DNA from: an uncultured Clostridia bacterium | GTDB lineage: Bacteria > Bacillota > Clostridia > Christensenellales > Borkfalkiaceae | Assembly: GCA_934254815.1 (NCBI GenBank) | Contig: CAKQME010000005.1 | Location: forward strand, 62,001-126,000 | Direction of reading: 5' to 3' | DNA length: 64,000 nt | Part shown: piece after piece, positions 9,147 through 17,613 of the stretch | Numbering within the stretch: the stretch's first letter is position 1 | Layout: the number at the start of each line of letters is the position of its first letter | Program-made: the position numbers and the translations under genes | The notes under the pieces: model-generated | Seen by the model: the letters and a program-made list of their open reading frames with translations, nothing else | The model's database searches: none | What the model was told of the DNA's origin: nothing

Positions 9147-9175
9147 ATTTTAACATATAAACTTGTTCAAAGCAA
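9147..9175 (-). promoter_or_regulatory. Promoter of the alpha-galactosidase gene, apparently leaderless
   Basis: On the minus strand, a -35 TTGCTT (9170-9175), a 17-bp spacer and a -10 TAAAAT (9147-9152). The -10 ends 6 nt before the ATG at 9140, so the expected transcription start coincides with the start codon. Confidence 0.6.
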
Positions 9176-9204
9176 TATACTATCTGACTATTTTTATATA
9201 CTAT

Positions 9205-9233
9205 AATGCCTTTCCCTTTTTGGGAAAGGCATT
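9205..9233 (-). terminator. Terminator-like hairpin after the MFS transporter gene
   Basis: A perfect 12-bp inverted repeat (AATGCCTTTCCC at 9205-9216 against 9222-9233) with a 5-nt loop lies 6 bp past the stop of the minus-strand transporter. The tail is only weakly U-rich, so termination may be partial, with read-through into the galactosidase region. Confidence 0.6.
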
Positions 9234-9239
9234 TTCTGT

Positions 9240-10979
9240 TTAATCGTCTACATCGAGATTTTCAAATATACTGTCTTTTTTCGCAGGTTTCGAGTCGCCG
9301 TGTTTTACAAAAAACATCGTAACGAACGCAAGCGCGACGAATATCGTGGCGTAATAGAACAACGGGCGCATACTGCCGAATAAATCCATTACGAAGCCGG
9401 AAAGTATAGGAGTTACTATCTGCGCAGCCATGCTCGCCGTATAATAATACCCCGTAAACTTACCGACGTTTCCGCCGCTTGCAAGTTCGACGACCATCGG
9501 GAAAGAATTTACGTTTATAGTCGCCCAGCCTATGCCCGCCAAAGCAAACAACACGTCAAGCAATATAACGGACGAATTGGCGTTCATAAACGTTGCTCCG
9601 CCGAACGCTACGGCAAGCATCACAACGCCTATTAAAATGCTCTTTTTTCTGCCTATCTTCGAGGCAAGCATACCTACGGGAATATACGAGATTATCGCCG
9701 CACCCTGAGCTATCAGAAGCGTAGTATTATAATCCTTATGCAAAACGTTTGTCGCGTAAAGGCTATACTTTGACGTAACGGCGTTATAACCTATATACCA
9801 CAACGCCACGGAGCAGAGAATAAGCAAAAGACTTGTAAATTCCGAACGCGAAAGTTTTTTGTCGCCCTCGTCTTTTTTCTCTTCTTCTTCGGTTTCAAGC
9901 CCGTATTTTACGGTGTCTTTATGCATTTCGTCGACCCATGCGGGTTCGCGAACTTTGGCTATAAACGCCAGAAGCCCTAAAATCATCAAAAGGCACACCG
10001 CGCCGATAAAGCCGGAATAGCTCATAAGCTGATTGAAAGTTTTACCCGTTTTAAACACTATACCGAGCGCGAGAACCAACATTCCGCCCGCCGTACCCAT
10101 AAGATTTATAACCGCATTCGCTTGAGATCTGAGCGGTTTTACCGTAACGTCGGGCATAAGCGCGACGGCGGGAGAACGGAACGTCGCCATAGCGATAAGC
10201 GTTACGAGAAGTAAAATTCCGAACATAACCAACGGCAACGGATCGGATACGGTTTTATTCCAGGCGTATTTACTCAACGCGGGATTGACAAGATTCGTAT
10301 AAGCGTTATGTATATACGATTTATCTATCGACTGCCCGTCGCCTGTTTTATATACCTTTACTCCGTTTTCTTCAGTTATAGTCACCGTGAAATATTTTCC
10401 GTCTTTATAAGCGTAAACGGTTTCGGGCGCGGAATGATCGGCGGTATATTCGCCGTTGATTGATTTATACCACGCTTTTACTTCGTCTTTCTGCCCGTCG
10501 GTAAGTTCGGAAAAGTTTTTACCGTAAACAACTGCGGAAGCGTAATCTTTTACCGAGTATTCTTTTACTACGTCTTTATTTGTTATACTGCTGTATTCGG
10601 CGTTTGTAACGGTATAATTCTCTTCGAATAACTGTTCGTAAAACTCGCCGCCCTGCGAAGCTTCGAGTTTACCGAGCTGAGCGTTATCCGCAAGCGTAAG
10701 GCAGAAAAACGAACACGCCGCGACTATACAGCCGAGAACTATATACGGCGTTCTTCTGCCGAATTTCGTCTTGGTTTTATCGGACAAAGATCCGAACAGC
10801 GGGAGCATAAACAGCGCGATGATATTATCGAGCGACATTATAACGCCAGAAAGCGTCTGATTAAGCCCGAATTTATTCACGAGCATCATCGGCACTATAC
10901 TGTCGTACGCCTGCCAAAACGCGCAAATCAGAAAAAATGCGAAGCCTACAAAAATGGTCTTTTTATAATTCAGTTTCAT
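9240..10979 (-). CDS. GPH/SLC45-type MFS sugar transporter with a large extracytoplasmic insertion
   Basis: A 579-aa secondary transporter. The N-terminal half has a major-facilitator layout. The cytoplasmic loop 2-3 signature GSLSDKTKTKFGRR (63-76) resembles the glycoside:cation symporter and SLC45 families. Twelve transmembrane helices are expected. Between TM3 (about 78-97) and TM4 (about 248-266) there is an unusual hydrophilic insertion of about 150 residues (98-247), predicted outside the cell and rich in Tyr, Lys and Asp. A typical member has only a short loop there. AAGGA gives the SD. It lies in the same strand and locus as the alpha-galactosidase, so an alpha-galactoside is the likely substrate (inference). 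Confidence 0.85.
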   Translation of the reverse strand: MKLNYKKTIFVGFAFFLICAFWQAYDSIVPMMLVNKFGLNQTLSGVIMSLDNIIALFMLPLFGSLSDKTKTKFGRRTPYIVLGCIVAACSFFCLTLADNAQLGKLEASQGGEFYEQLFEENYTVTNAEYSSITNKDVVKEYSVKDYASAVVYGKNFSELTDGQKDEVKAWYKSINGEYTADHSAPETVYAYKDGKYFTVTITEENGVKVYKTGDGQSIDKSYIHNAYTNLVNPALSKYAWNKTVSDPLPLVMFGILLLVTLIAMATFRSPAVALMPDVTVKPLRSQANAVINLMGTAGGMLVLALGIVFKTGKTFNQLMSYSGFIGAVCLLMILGLLAFIAKVREPAWVDEMHKDTVKYGLETEEEEKKDEGDKKLSRSEFTSLLLILCSVALWYIGYNAVTSKYSLYATNVLHKDYNTTLLIAQGAAIISYIPVGMLASKIGRKKSILIGVVMLAVAFGGATFMNANSSVILLDVLFALAGIGWATINVNSFPMVVELASGGNVGKFTGYYYTASMAAQIVTPILSGFVMDLFGSMRPLFYYATIFVALAFVTMFFVKHGDSKPAKKDSIFENLDVDD

Positions 10980-11109
10980 AATTATCCTTAAATTTTACTG
11001 CCGACAAAAAATATACAAAACTCATTGCAATGGAAATATAACCGAACGCGCACAGAAAAGCAAAAAACGCTAAAACTCTATTTAAATAAAGCAGTTTTTT
11101 ATTCTTCAT
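10963..11109 (-). CDS. Small membrane protein, 48 aa
   Basis: A 48-residue protein starting at 11109, where a clear SD (AGGAG, 5 nt spacing) precedes the ATG. It has a basic N-terminus (MKNKK) and one long or two short hydrophobic helices (about 8-40), then a charged tail. It overlaps the start of the transporter gene by 17 bp, implying translational coupling. No family is recognised. It may be a small accessory subunit of the transporter or a coupling peptide. A longer reading up to 11190 lacks an SD. Confidence 0.6.
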   Translation of the reverse strand: MKNKKLLYLNRVLAFFAFLCAFGYISIAMSFVYFLSAVKFKDNYETEL

Positions 11110-11150
11110 ATTACTCCTATACCATTGAACAAGTATAAATCGGTCGAATT

Positions 11151-11498
11151 TCAGCCGTCGATTTTTTCGGCGTTGTCGCCGTCTACCCAAAGTCTTTCAA
11201 GATGATAGAAAAGTCGCGTTTCATCGTTGAAAACGTGCAAAATGACGTCTCCGAAATCTACAACCGCCCATCTGCAATCGTCCAGACCCTCTTTTCTGAT
11301 AACTTCGCCGCCCTCTTTTTCGACGGCTTCCATTGCGTAATCGGCTAAAGAACGCACCTGTGTGGTCGATTTGCCGCTTGCGATTATAAAATAGTCGGCA
11401 AGCACGGTCTTTTCTTTTACGTTGATTTTAAGCACGTCGAACGCCTTTTTCGCTACCAACGTAGAACATATAAGTTCAGCTTTTTGTTTTGCATCCAT
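11151..11498 (-). CDS. rsfS: Ribosomal silencing factor RsfS
   Basis: A 115-aa RsfS/YbeB/Iojap family protein. It binds uL14 on the 50S subunit and blocks subunit joining when nutrients are scarce. The core is well conserved: DYFIIASGKSTTQVRSLAD (about 35-53) and DFGDVILHVF (about 80-89). The gene overlaps the end of nadD-yqeK by 23 bp, the usual neighbour order in Bacillota (nadD, yqeK, rsfS). Confidence 0.95.
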   Translation of the reverse strand: MDAKQKAELICSTLVAKKAFDVLKINVKEKTVLADYFIIASGKSTTQVRSLADYAMEAVEKEGGEVIRKEGLDDCRWAVVDFGDVILHVFNDETRLFYHLERLWVDGDNAEKIDG

Positions 11499-12630
11499 TT
11501 ACGATTCCTCCGTAATATTTTATAGCCTCTTCGGTTTTGCCGTATACGGGTTTACCCGAATTTACGACAAACTCATAAGACTTTTCAATCGCTTTCAAAA
11601 ATCCGTTTTCAAAATCTTCGTCGGCAATTATTCTCAAATTTTCAACACCGTCGAACGTTCTGCCGTTTTCAAGCATATCGGCGGTAAAAATAAGTTTTCC
11701 GAGCGGACTCATATTCGCTTTACCGCTTGTATGATATCTGATCGCGTCAAGCACTTCTTCGTCGGTTATTCCGAGTTCTTTTTCGGCTATATATGCGCCG
11801 AGATATTGATGAACTACGGGTTCGGGAACGCTCTCGGACAATTTAAAATCGGGATAATCCTCCGCTTTTTTATATTTCGCGGCGTCGTGCAGAAGCGCGG
11901 CTAAAAGCGTTTGTTTTTTATTTAAGTTATAATATCCGCAGTGTTTCAGCGCATACAAAACCACGCCGGCGGTATGCTCTATTCTCGACTGTTTAAGATT
12001 TTTCTTTATATAGTCGAAATATTTATCCGATCTATACAAACTTTTTTCTTTAATATAATCAAGAACGCTGTCGGAAACAAGCCCGGACACGTCGCACGAC
12101 AACATATATCTTATTTTAAATTCGGTGCTTGAAATTTCTTTACCCCGATATGATACCGAGAGCGGTTTTATTCCGAACTCGTTTCCGAAATTTTCAACCG
12201 TCGTTTCCGCGGCTTCGCCCTCGCCGTCTCTCGCGCACAAAAGCGGAGAACAGTTTTTAAGAATTTCGCGCGGGTTTTTCCATTTACCGAAAGACTTCAT
12301 CATATCCGTACCCATAAGGAACAGAATATCGTAATCGGAATATTTTTCTTTCAGATATTCTACAGTCAGATACGAATAACTTTTGCCCTCGCGTTTTATT
12401 TCGTAATCGCTTATTTCCGCGTTTTTAATATCTTTAAATGCCAGACGACACATTTCGTATCTGTCGGAAGCCGAAGCGAGCGACAACGTTTCTTTATGCG
12501 GCGGTATAAACGTTGGCATAACGATGATTTTATCGGGTTTTAATTCTTCCGCCGCGCTCTTCAGCATATTTATATGTTCCGAATGCGGAGGGTCGAACGT
12601 TCCGCCGAAAAAAATCAAGGTCTTACTCAT
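11476..12630 (-). CDS. nadD: Nicotinate-nucleotide adenylyltransferase fused to a YqeK-type HD phosphohydrolase
   Basis: A 384-aa two-domain protein. Residues 1 to about 195 are NadD, which makes deamido-NAD from nicotinate mononucleotide and ATP. The nucleotidyltransferase signature GGTFDPPHSEH (9-19) is present, and an SSTEFKIR segment near 166 matches the family's ISSTxIR motif. Residues from about 200 to the end are an HD domain like YqeK, a diadenosine tetraphosphatase, with IEHTAGV and LLHDAAKYK metal-binding motifs. In many Bacillota these are separate adjacent genes. No SD is visible; the ATG lies 6 nt after a promoter -10 box, suggesting leaderless translation. Confidence 0.94.
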   Translation of the reverse strand: MSKTLIFFGGTFDPPHSEHINMLKSAAEELKPDKIIVMPTFIPPHKETLSLASASDRYEMCRLAFKDIKNAEISDYEIKREGKSYSYLTVEYLKEKYSDYDILFLMGTDMMKSFGKWKNPREILKNCSPLLCARDGEGEAAETTVENFGNEFGIKPLSVSYRGKEISSTEFKIRYMLSCDVSGLVSDSVLDYIKEKSLYRSDKYFDYIKKNLKQSRIEHTAGVVLYALKHCGYYNLNKKQTLLAALLHDAAKYKKAEDYPDFKLSESVPEPVVHQYLGAYIAEKELGITDEEVLDAIRYHTSGKANMSPLGKLIFTADMLENGRTFDGVENLRIIADEDFENGFLKAIEKSYEFVVNSGKPVYGKTEEAIKYYGGIVNGCKTKS

Positions 12631-12636
12631 AATAAA

Positions 12637-12665
12637 ATTTTATCATATTTCTTCTGAAATTACAA
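12637..12665 (-). promoter_or_regulatory. Promoter of nadD-yqeK, apparently leaderless
   Basis: On the minus strand, a -35 TTGTAA (12660-12665), 17-bp spacer and -10 TAAAAT (12637-12642). The ATG at 12630 begins 6 nt after the -10 box, at the predicted transcription start. Confidence 0.6.
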
Positions 12666-12700
12666 GTTTATTAGTAAAATTTTCCGTTAATAATTATAAT

Positions 12701-13456
12701 ATGTCTGTTTCTTATATCTCTAACTTATTATTTACGGTCTTATTTTCATTTACCGCAGGGTATGCCGTATCGATTTATTATATTCGCAAACCGTTACCGG
12801 CGGCTATAATTTCGCTATCTTTCGCGTTAGCCGTCGTCTGCTTATATATAATCGTCACGAAGAAAAAAAACGCCGCCGACAGCATTAAAAGAATCGATAA
12901 CGAATTATTTGAAAAATGTCGATATGCGCTTATGCTTACGCCGGAACGATTTTACGACGAATATGCCGCTGAAATATTAAAAAATAACCATATTGACTAT
13001 ATTAAAAACGGCAATGAAATATTCGTAAACGGAAGAAAGCTCGAATTTTCCTTTAATTACCCGTTTTCGGGAGCCGACGATATTTTAAAAATACTTCGCG
13101 CGGCAAACGAACCGATAGCGGTAATCGGTATTGCGTTTGACGAAAACGCTCATTCGTTGGCAGACGGCTATCCCGAAAAAATCAAAACGTTTGACCTTGC
13201 CGATATTTTCAAGTATATAAAAAACGACGAAAATCTGCTTTCTCACGGGGTTATCCCTAAAAAGAAAAAACTGAAATTCGTCGATTTTTTCAAAAACTCG
13301 TTTAATCCGAAGTCCGCAAAAAAATTCGGTCTTTACGGTCTGATAATGCTTTTGATGAGCAGATTCGTATTCTACCCGACAATATATATAATTTCCGGGT
13401 GTCTGTTTATAACCTACGCGCTTATAACTATATTTTTTGCGCCGAGAAAGATATAA
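12701..13456 (+). CDS. Membrane protein of unknown function
   Basis: A 251-aa protein with two N-terminal hydrophobic helices (about 8-28 and 31-52), a cytoplasmic domain (about 55-205) and two C-terminal helices (about 212-250). The middle domain has alternating strands and helices, with a stretch (AVIGIAFDENAH, then FDLADIF) that recalls the C-terminal strands of degenerate restriction-endonuclease-like (Mrr-type) domains. That resemblance is weak and from memory. I chose the ATG at 12701 because the upstream extension of the frame runs antisense through nadD. A TATAAT abuts the start codon and no SD is present, so the true start is uncertain. It is convergent with the V-ATPase operon. Confidence 0.65.
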   Translation: MSVSYISNLLFTVLFSFTAGYAVSIYYIRKPLPAAIISLSFALAVVCLYIIVTKKKNAADSIKRIDNELFEKCRYALMLTPERFYDEYAAEILKNNHIDYIKNGNEIFVNGRKLEFSFNYPFSGADDILKILRAANEPIAVIGIAFDENAHSLADGYPEKIKTFDLADIFKYIKNDENLLSHGVIPKKKKLKFVDFFKNSFNPKSAKKFGLYGLIMLLMSRFVFYPTIYIISGCLFITYALITIFFAPRKI

Positions 13457-13488
13457 CCGACAACCGCAAAGTTATATTTATAACAACA

Positions 13489-14124
13489 TTATGCTTCGCG
13501 GTCGGCAAGCATGGATTTAACTTTCATCAACCTTGTCGTAGCCGCGCGCTCGTTTTCGTCGAGTTTACTCTTGATATACTTTATCGTTTCTTCAATCTGC
13601 GGTATCATTATATATTCGAGAGCGTTTACCCGCCTTTTGTTACGTTCGATTTCCACAGACAACATAGCCGCAGTTTTCTCGATTTCGGCAAGTCTTAAAA
13701 GGTCGCCAATAAGCGAACTTATTCTCTTAACCGAATAATCGGCTTCGGAACTCAATTCCGAAAACGCGTAAGGAAATACATTTTCGCTTTTACTTTCGGA
13801 AATTTTGATTTCGGGTACCACAACGCCCATTACGTCGGTAGTAGAAAACTCCGCCGAAACAGTCGTTACGGGCAAAGAAAACGCTTTGTCGAATTCTTCG
13901 AGCGACGCCGTACCCCTCGCAAAGGCGAACTGACCAAGACAGTCTTTAAGTTCCGCTTCCAACCTGTCGCGGAGCTTTTTGTTCTCCCTTATTATCACGG
14001 AAAAGCGACGTATCATCTCGTCCGATTTATCTTTTAAAAGCTTATGTCCTCTCGTCGCGGTGGAAAGTCTGCCTTTAAGCTTTTTCAGTTCCATTCGCGT
14101 CGGATTGACGTTAAGTCTCGCCAT
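13489..14124 (-). CDS. ntpD: V-type ATP synthase subunit D
   Basis: A 211-aa central rotor shaft subunit of the V1 part. It shows the conserved N-terminal NPTRMELKKLK motif (7-17), long coiled-coil helices at both ends, and a C-terminal helix expected inside the A3B3 ring. It is the last gene of the operon, 9 bp after ntpB. Confidence 0.96.
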   Translation of the reverse strand: MARLNVNPTRMELKKLKGRLSTATRGHKLLKDKSDEMIRRFSVIIRENKKLRDRLEAELKDCLGQFAFARGTASLEEFDKAFSLPVTTVSAEFSTTDVMGVVVPEIKISESKSENVFPYAFSELSSEADYSVKRISSLIGDLLRLAEIEKTAAMLSVEIERNKRRVNALEYIMIPQIEETIKYIKSKLDENERAATTRLMKVKSMLADREA

Positions 14125-14133
14125 ATCGACCTC

Positions 14134-15501
14134 TTATTTAAGATATTTATCTATAAATTTCTCTTTTATACGTTTAAGCTCGGAGCGCGGAAGTATTTTC
14201 AGAAGTTCCCAACCTATATCGAGAGTTTCTTCTATGGTTCTGTCCGTCGTAAAGCCCTGCGAAACGTAAGTTTTTTCAAACTCCTCGGCAAATTTAGCGT
14301 AGAGTTTATCCGTCGCAGACAGCGCCGAATCGCCTAAAATCGCAGACAATTCTTTACATTCTTTACCGCGAGCATAAGCCGAAAACAGCTGATTCATCGT
14401 GTCGGCGTGATCTTCTCTCGTCTTGCCGTCTCCGATACCTTTATCTTTAAGTCTCGAAAGCGAGGGCAATACGTCGATAGGCGGATTTACGCCCTTTTTA
14501 TACAACTCTCTCGATAAAATTATCTGCCCCTCGGTTATATACCCCGTAAGGTCGGGAATCGGGTGCGTTTTATCGTCTTCGGGCATAGTAAGTATTGGTA
14601 TCTGAGTTATAGAACCCTTTTTACCCCTTATTCTGCCTGCTCTTTCGTACATAGTGGCAAGGTCGGTATACAGATATCCCGGATAACCTCTTCTGCCCGG
14701 AACTTCTTTTCTCGCGGCGGATACTTCGCGGAGAGCTTCCGCATAGTTGGTTATATCGGTCATTATAACGAGAACGTGCATACCCTTATCGAACGCGAGA
14801 TATTCGGCGCACGTCAACGCCATACGCGGCGTAGCGATACGCTCTATCGCGGGGTCGTTGGCAAGGTTCGTGAAAAGCACGGTTCTTTCTATCGCGCCCG
14901 TCTTTTTAAAGTCGTTTACGAAATATTGCGCTTCTTCGTAAGTTATACCTATAGCGGCGAATACAACGGCGAATTTTTCGTCTTTTCCCCTGACTTTTGC
15001 CTGTCTCGCTATCTGCGCGGCAAGTTCTGCATGGGGAAGTCCGCTCATAGAAAATATAGGTAATTTCTGACCTCTGACAAGTGTATTAAGCCCGTCGATT
15101 GCGGAAATACCCGTCTGAATAAACTCGTCGGGATAATCTCTCGCGGCGGGATTTATAGGCTCGCCGTTTATGTTCATTCTCTTTTCGGGAATAACCGGCG
15201 CGCCGCCGTCTCTCGGATTACCCATTCCGTCGAATACCCTGCCGAGCATATCTTCGGAGAGATCGAGCGAAAGGCTTCTGCCTAAAAATTTAGCTTTGGA
15301 AGTGGAAATTTTAAGCCCCTGAGTGTTTTCGAAAAGCTGCACTACGGCTTTATCGTCTCTCACTTCGAGTACTTTACCCCTACGGACGTTTCCGTCCTCC
15401 TGAACGACTTCGACAAGCTCGTCGTATGTGACGCCCTCGACGCCCTCGACAAGCATAAGCGGTCCTACAACCTCTTTTATGGTTTTATATTCCTTATACA
15501 T
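14134..15501 (-). CDS. ntpB: V-type ATP synthase subunit B
   Basis: A 455-aa non-catalytic nucleotide-binding subunit of the A3B3 hexamer. Conserved features include the LGRVFDGMGNPRDGG region (about 85-99), IFSMSGLPHAELAAQI (about 148-163) in place of a P-loop, and the C-terminal helical domain. Its start overlaps the end of ntpA by 8 bp. Confidence 0.98.
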   Translation of the reverse strand: MYKEYKTIKEVVGPLMLVEGVEGVTYDELVEVVQEDGNVRRGKVLEVRDDKAVVQLFENTQGLKISTSKAKFLGRSLSLDLSEDMLGRVFDGMGNPRDGGAPVIPEKRMNINGEPINPAARDYPDEFIQTGISAIDGLNTLVRGQKLPIFSMSGLPHAELAAQIARQAKVRGKDEKFAVVFAAIGITYEEAQYFVNDFKKTGAIERTVLFTNLANDPAIERIATPRMALTCAEYLAFDKGMHVLVIMTDITNYAEALREVSAARKEVPGRRGYPGYLYTDLATMYERAGRIRGKKGSITQIPILTMPEDDKTHPIPDLTGYITEGQIILSRELYKKGVNPPIDVLPSLSRLKDKGIGDGKTREDHADTMNQLFSAYARGKECKELSAILGDSALSATDKLYAKFAEEFEKTYVSQGFTTDRTIEETLDIGWELLKILPRSELKRIKEKFIDKYLK

Positions 15502-17263
15502 CGTCGCGACCTCCGCGGCTCAACGCCTTAAGTTCCTGTTCGAGTTCAGCCGAAATATCGTCGAAAGAACCTATCGCGTTTTCTTCGATGTATTTCGCTC
15601 TGCCTATCTTTTCTTTCGCCGGCACGGCAAGTATGTCGTCAAGCTCCGCATAATTATCTACCGCTTCCAAGCCGAGTTCGTAAAAACTCTTTATAAGTTT
15701 TAACATTCTGTATTGCTTATCGAGCGAAGTGTAGGTATCGACCTCGTGGAACGCATTCTGGTGAAGATAATCTTCTCTGACCATTTTTGCGGTTTCGAGT
15801 GTCATTCTGTCTTTATACGAAAGCGCGTCTACGCCGACAAGTCTGACTATCTCGTCAAGGCTTGCTTCTTCCTGCAGAATATTCATTATGAACGCGCGAA
15901 GCGACATAAAGTCTTCTCCGACGTGTTTATCGTACCACTCGCCCATTCTGTCGGCGTACAACGAATAACTTATAAGCCAGTCGATAGCGGGGAAATGCCT
16001 TTTATACGCAAGCGCGGAGGACAAACCCCAGAATACTTTGACTATTCTAAGCGTTGCCTGCGATACGGGTTCGGACAAATCGCCGCCCGGAGGCGATACC
16101 GCGCCTATTGCGGAAACCGACCCCGTAACGTTTTCGCTGCCAAGCACTTTGACTATACCCGCCCTTTCATAGAACTCGGCAAGTCTCGAAGCAAGGTAAG
16201 CGGGATACCCCTCGTCGCCCGGCATTTCTTCAAGTCGACCGCTCATTTCGCGAAGAGCTTCAGCCCAACGCGAAGTGGAATCCGCCATAATCGCTACGTT
16301 ATAGCCCATATCTCTGAAATATTCGGCTATCGTTATACCCGTATAAATCGACGCCTCGCGCGCCGCGACGGGCATATCCGAAGTGTTGGCTATAAGCACC
16401 GTTCTCTTCATAAGCGGTTCGCCCGTTTTCGGATCTTTCAATTCGGGAAATTCGTTTAAAACGTCCGTCATTTCGTTGCCGCGCTCGCCGCAACCGACGT
16501 ATACTATAATTTCCGCATCCGCCCATTTGGCAAGCTGATGCTGAACTACGGTCTTTCCGCTTCCGAAAGGACCCGGAACTGCCGCGACGCCGCCTTTAGC
16601 TATCGGGAAAAGCGTATCTATAACTCTCTGCCCCGTAACCATTGGCATTTCGGGCGTCTGTTTTTCCTTATACGGTCTCGCTCTTCTGACCGGCCAGCGG
16701 GTCAACATGCAAAGTTCTTTCTTTTCGCCTTTTTCGGTTTTTACCACGGCGATAGTCTGAGTAATATTAAAGTCGCCGCTTTCTATACTCTCTATTTTAC
16801 CGCTGACGCCGAAAGGCACGAGAATTTTATGTTTTACTATCGGCGTTTCGTCCACTATACCTATAACGTCGCCCGCCGTGACGTAATCTCCCGCTTTTTT
16901 CGTCGGATTGAACGCCCATACTTTTTCGCGGTCAAGATTATTTACCTGTAAACCGCGCGTTATACGGTCGCCGTATTTTTCGACTATTTTTTCAAGCGGA
17001 CGCTGTATTCCGTCGTATATTCCGCCGATAAGCCCCGGCGCAAGTTCTACGGAAAGCGGCTCGTCGGTCGAAACTACTTTATCACCGACGCCTAAACCCG
17101 AAGTCTCTTCGTACACCTGTATAGACGCGCGGTCTCCCCTGAGTTCGATAACTTCGCCTATCAGAGCGTTTTCTCCGACTTTGACAACGTCGTAGACTTT
17201 TACGTCCGCCATGTTTTCCGCCACGATAAGCGGTCCTGAAACTTTGACTATTCTTCCTTCCAT
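15494..17263 (-). CDS. ntpA: V-type ATP synthase catalytic subunit A
   Basis: A 589-aa catalytic subunit with a Walker A motif GPFGSGKT near residue 230 and the long non-homologous (bulge) region of A-type subunits between about 110 and 190. The catalytic Glu follows in the GCGERGNEM segment. It hydrolyses or makes ATP in the V1 head in the cytoplasm. It lies in the middle of the operon, 29 bp after ntpG. Confidence 0.98.
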   Translation of the reverse strand: MEGRIVKVSGPLIVAENMADVKVYDVVKVGENALIGEVIELRGDRASIQVYEETSGLGVGDKVVSTDEPLSVELAPGLIGGIYDGIQRPLEKIVEKYGDRITRGLQVNNLDREKVWAFNPTKKAGDYVTAGDVIGIVDETPIVKHKILVPFGVSGKIESIESGDFNITQTIAVVKTEKGEKKELCMLTRWPVRRARPYKEKQTPEMPMVTGQRVIDTLFPIAKGGVAAVPGPFGSGKTVVQHQLAKWADAEIIVYVGCGERGNEMTDVLNEFPELKDPKTGEPLMKRTVLIANTSDMPVAAREASIYTGITIAEYFRDMGYNVAIMADSTSRWAEALREMSGRLEEMPGDEGYPAYLASRLAEFYERAGIVKVLGSENVTGSVSAIGAVSPPGGDLSEPVSQATLRIVKVFWGLSSALAYKRHFPAIDWLISYSLYADRMGEWYDKHVGEDFMSLRAFIMNILQEEASLDEIVRLVGVDALSYKDRMTLETAKMVREDYLHQNAFHEVDTYTSLDKQYRMLKLIKSFYELGLEAVDNYAELDDILAVPAKEKIGRAKYIEENAIGSFDDISAELEQELKALSRGGRDDV

Positions 17264-17292
17264 TTATGGTTTCTCCCGATAATAAACGGTCT

Positions 17293-17613
17293 TTATTTAT
17301 TGAAAATATCTACGCCCAAAGCCCTTTCGGTCTCTTCGGCTATCTGCTTCTCGGCATACTCGCTCTTACCGTTTTCGTTCGGCACGGGAACTATAACGGG
17401 ATAAGGTCGTTCGAGCATACGCTTGATAAGATCGTCCAACAACTCGGCTATATCGTCTGTAACGAATATCACTTTATAGCTCTTTGCCAAACGTTTAAAA
17501 AGCTCTCTGATTTTATCTTCGCCCTGCGCGTAGTACGCGTCGACGCCTGCGGCTTTAAAAGCCAACGCGCTTTCGCCGCGCGCTATTACAGCTAATTCAC
17601 CCGCCATATCCAA
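17293..17613 (-). CDS. ntpG: V-type ATP synthase subunit F (NtpG)
   Basis: A 106-aa Rossmann-like central-stalk subunit that binds subunit D. The ELAVIARGESALAFKAAGV pattern near the N-terminus and the TDDIAELL segment near 52 fit subunit F. The start may be the ATG at 17613 or the one at 17607. It overlaps the end of ntpC by 17 bp. Confidence 0.93.
   Translation of the reverse strand: MDMAGELAVIARGESALAFKAAGVDAYYAQGEDKIRELFKRLAKSYKVIFVTDDIAELLDDLIKRMLERPYPVIVPVPNENGKSEYAEKQIAEETERALGVDIFNK

Noticed and set aside
12524..12700. N-terminal extension of the membrane protein at 12701
   Set aside because: The extension is antisense to nadD and crosses its promoter; the protein's hydrophobic start fits the ATG at 12701.
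14563..15063. Plus-strand ORF (166 codons) opposite ntpB
   Set aside because: Antisense shadow with Arg/Tyr/Phe-rich low-quality composition.
15713..16459. Long plus-strand ORF (248 codons) opposite ntpA
   Set aside because: Antisense shadow of the catalytic subunit gene with no independent evidence.
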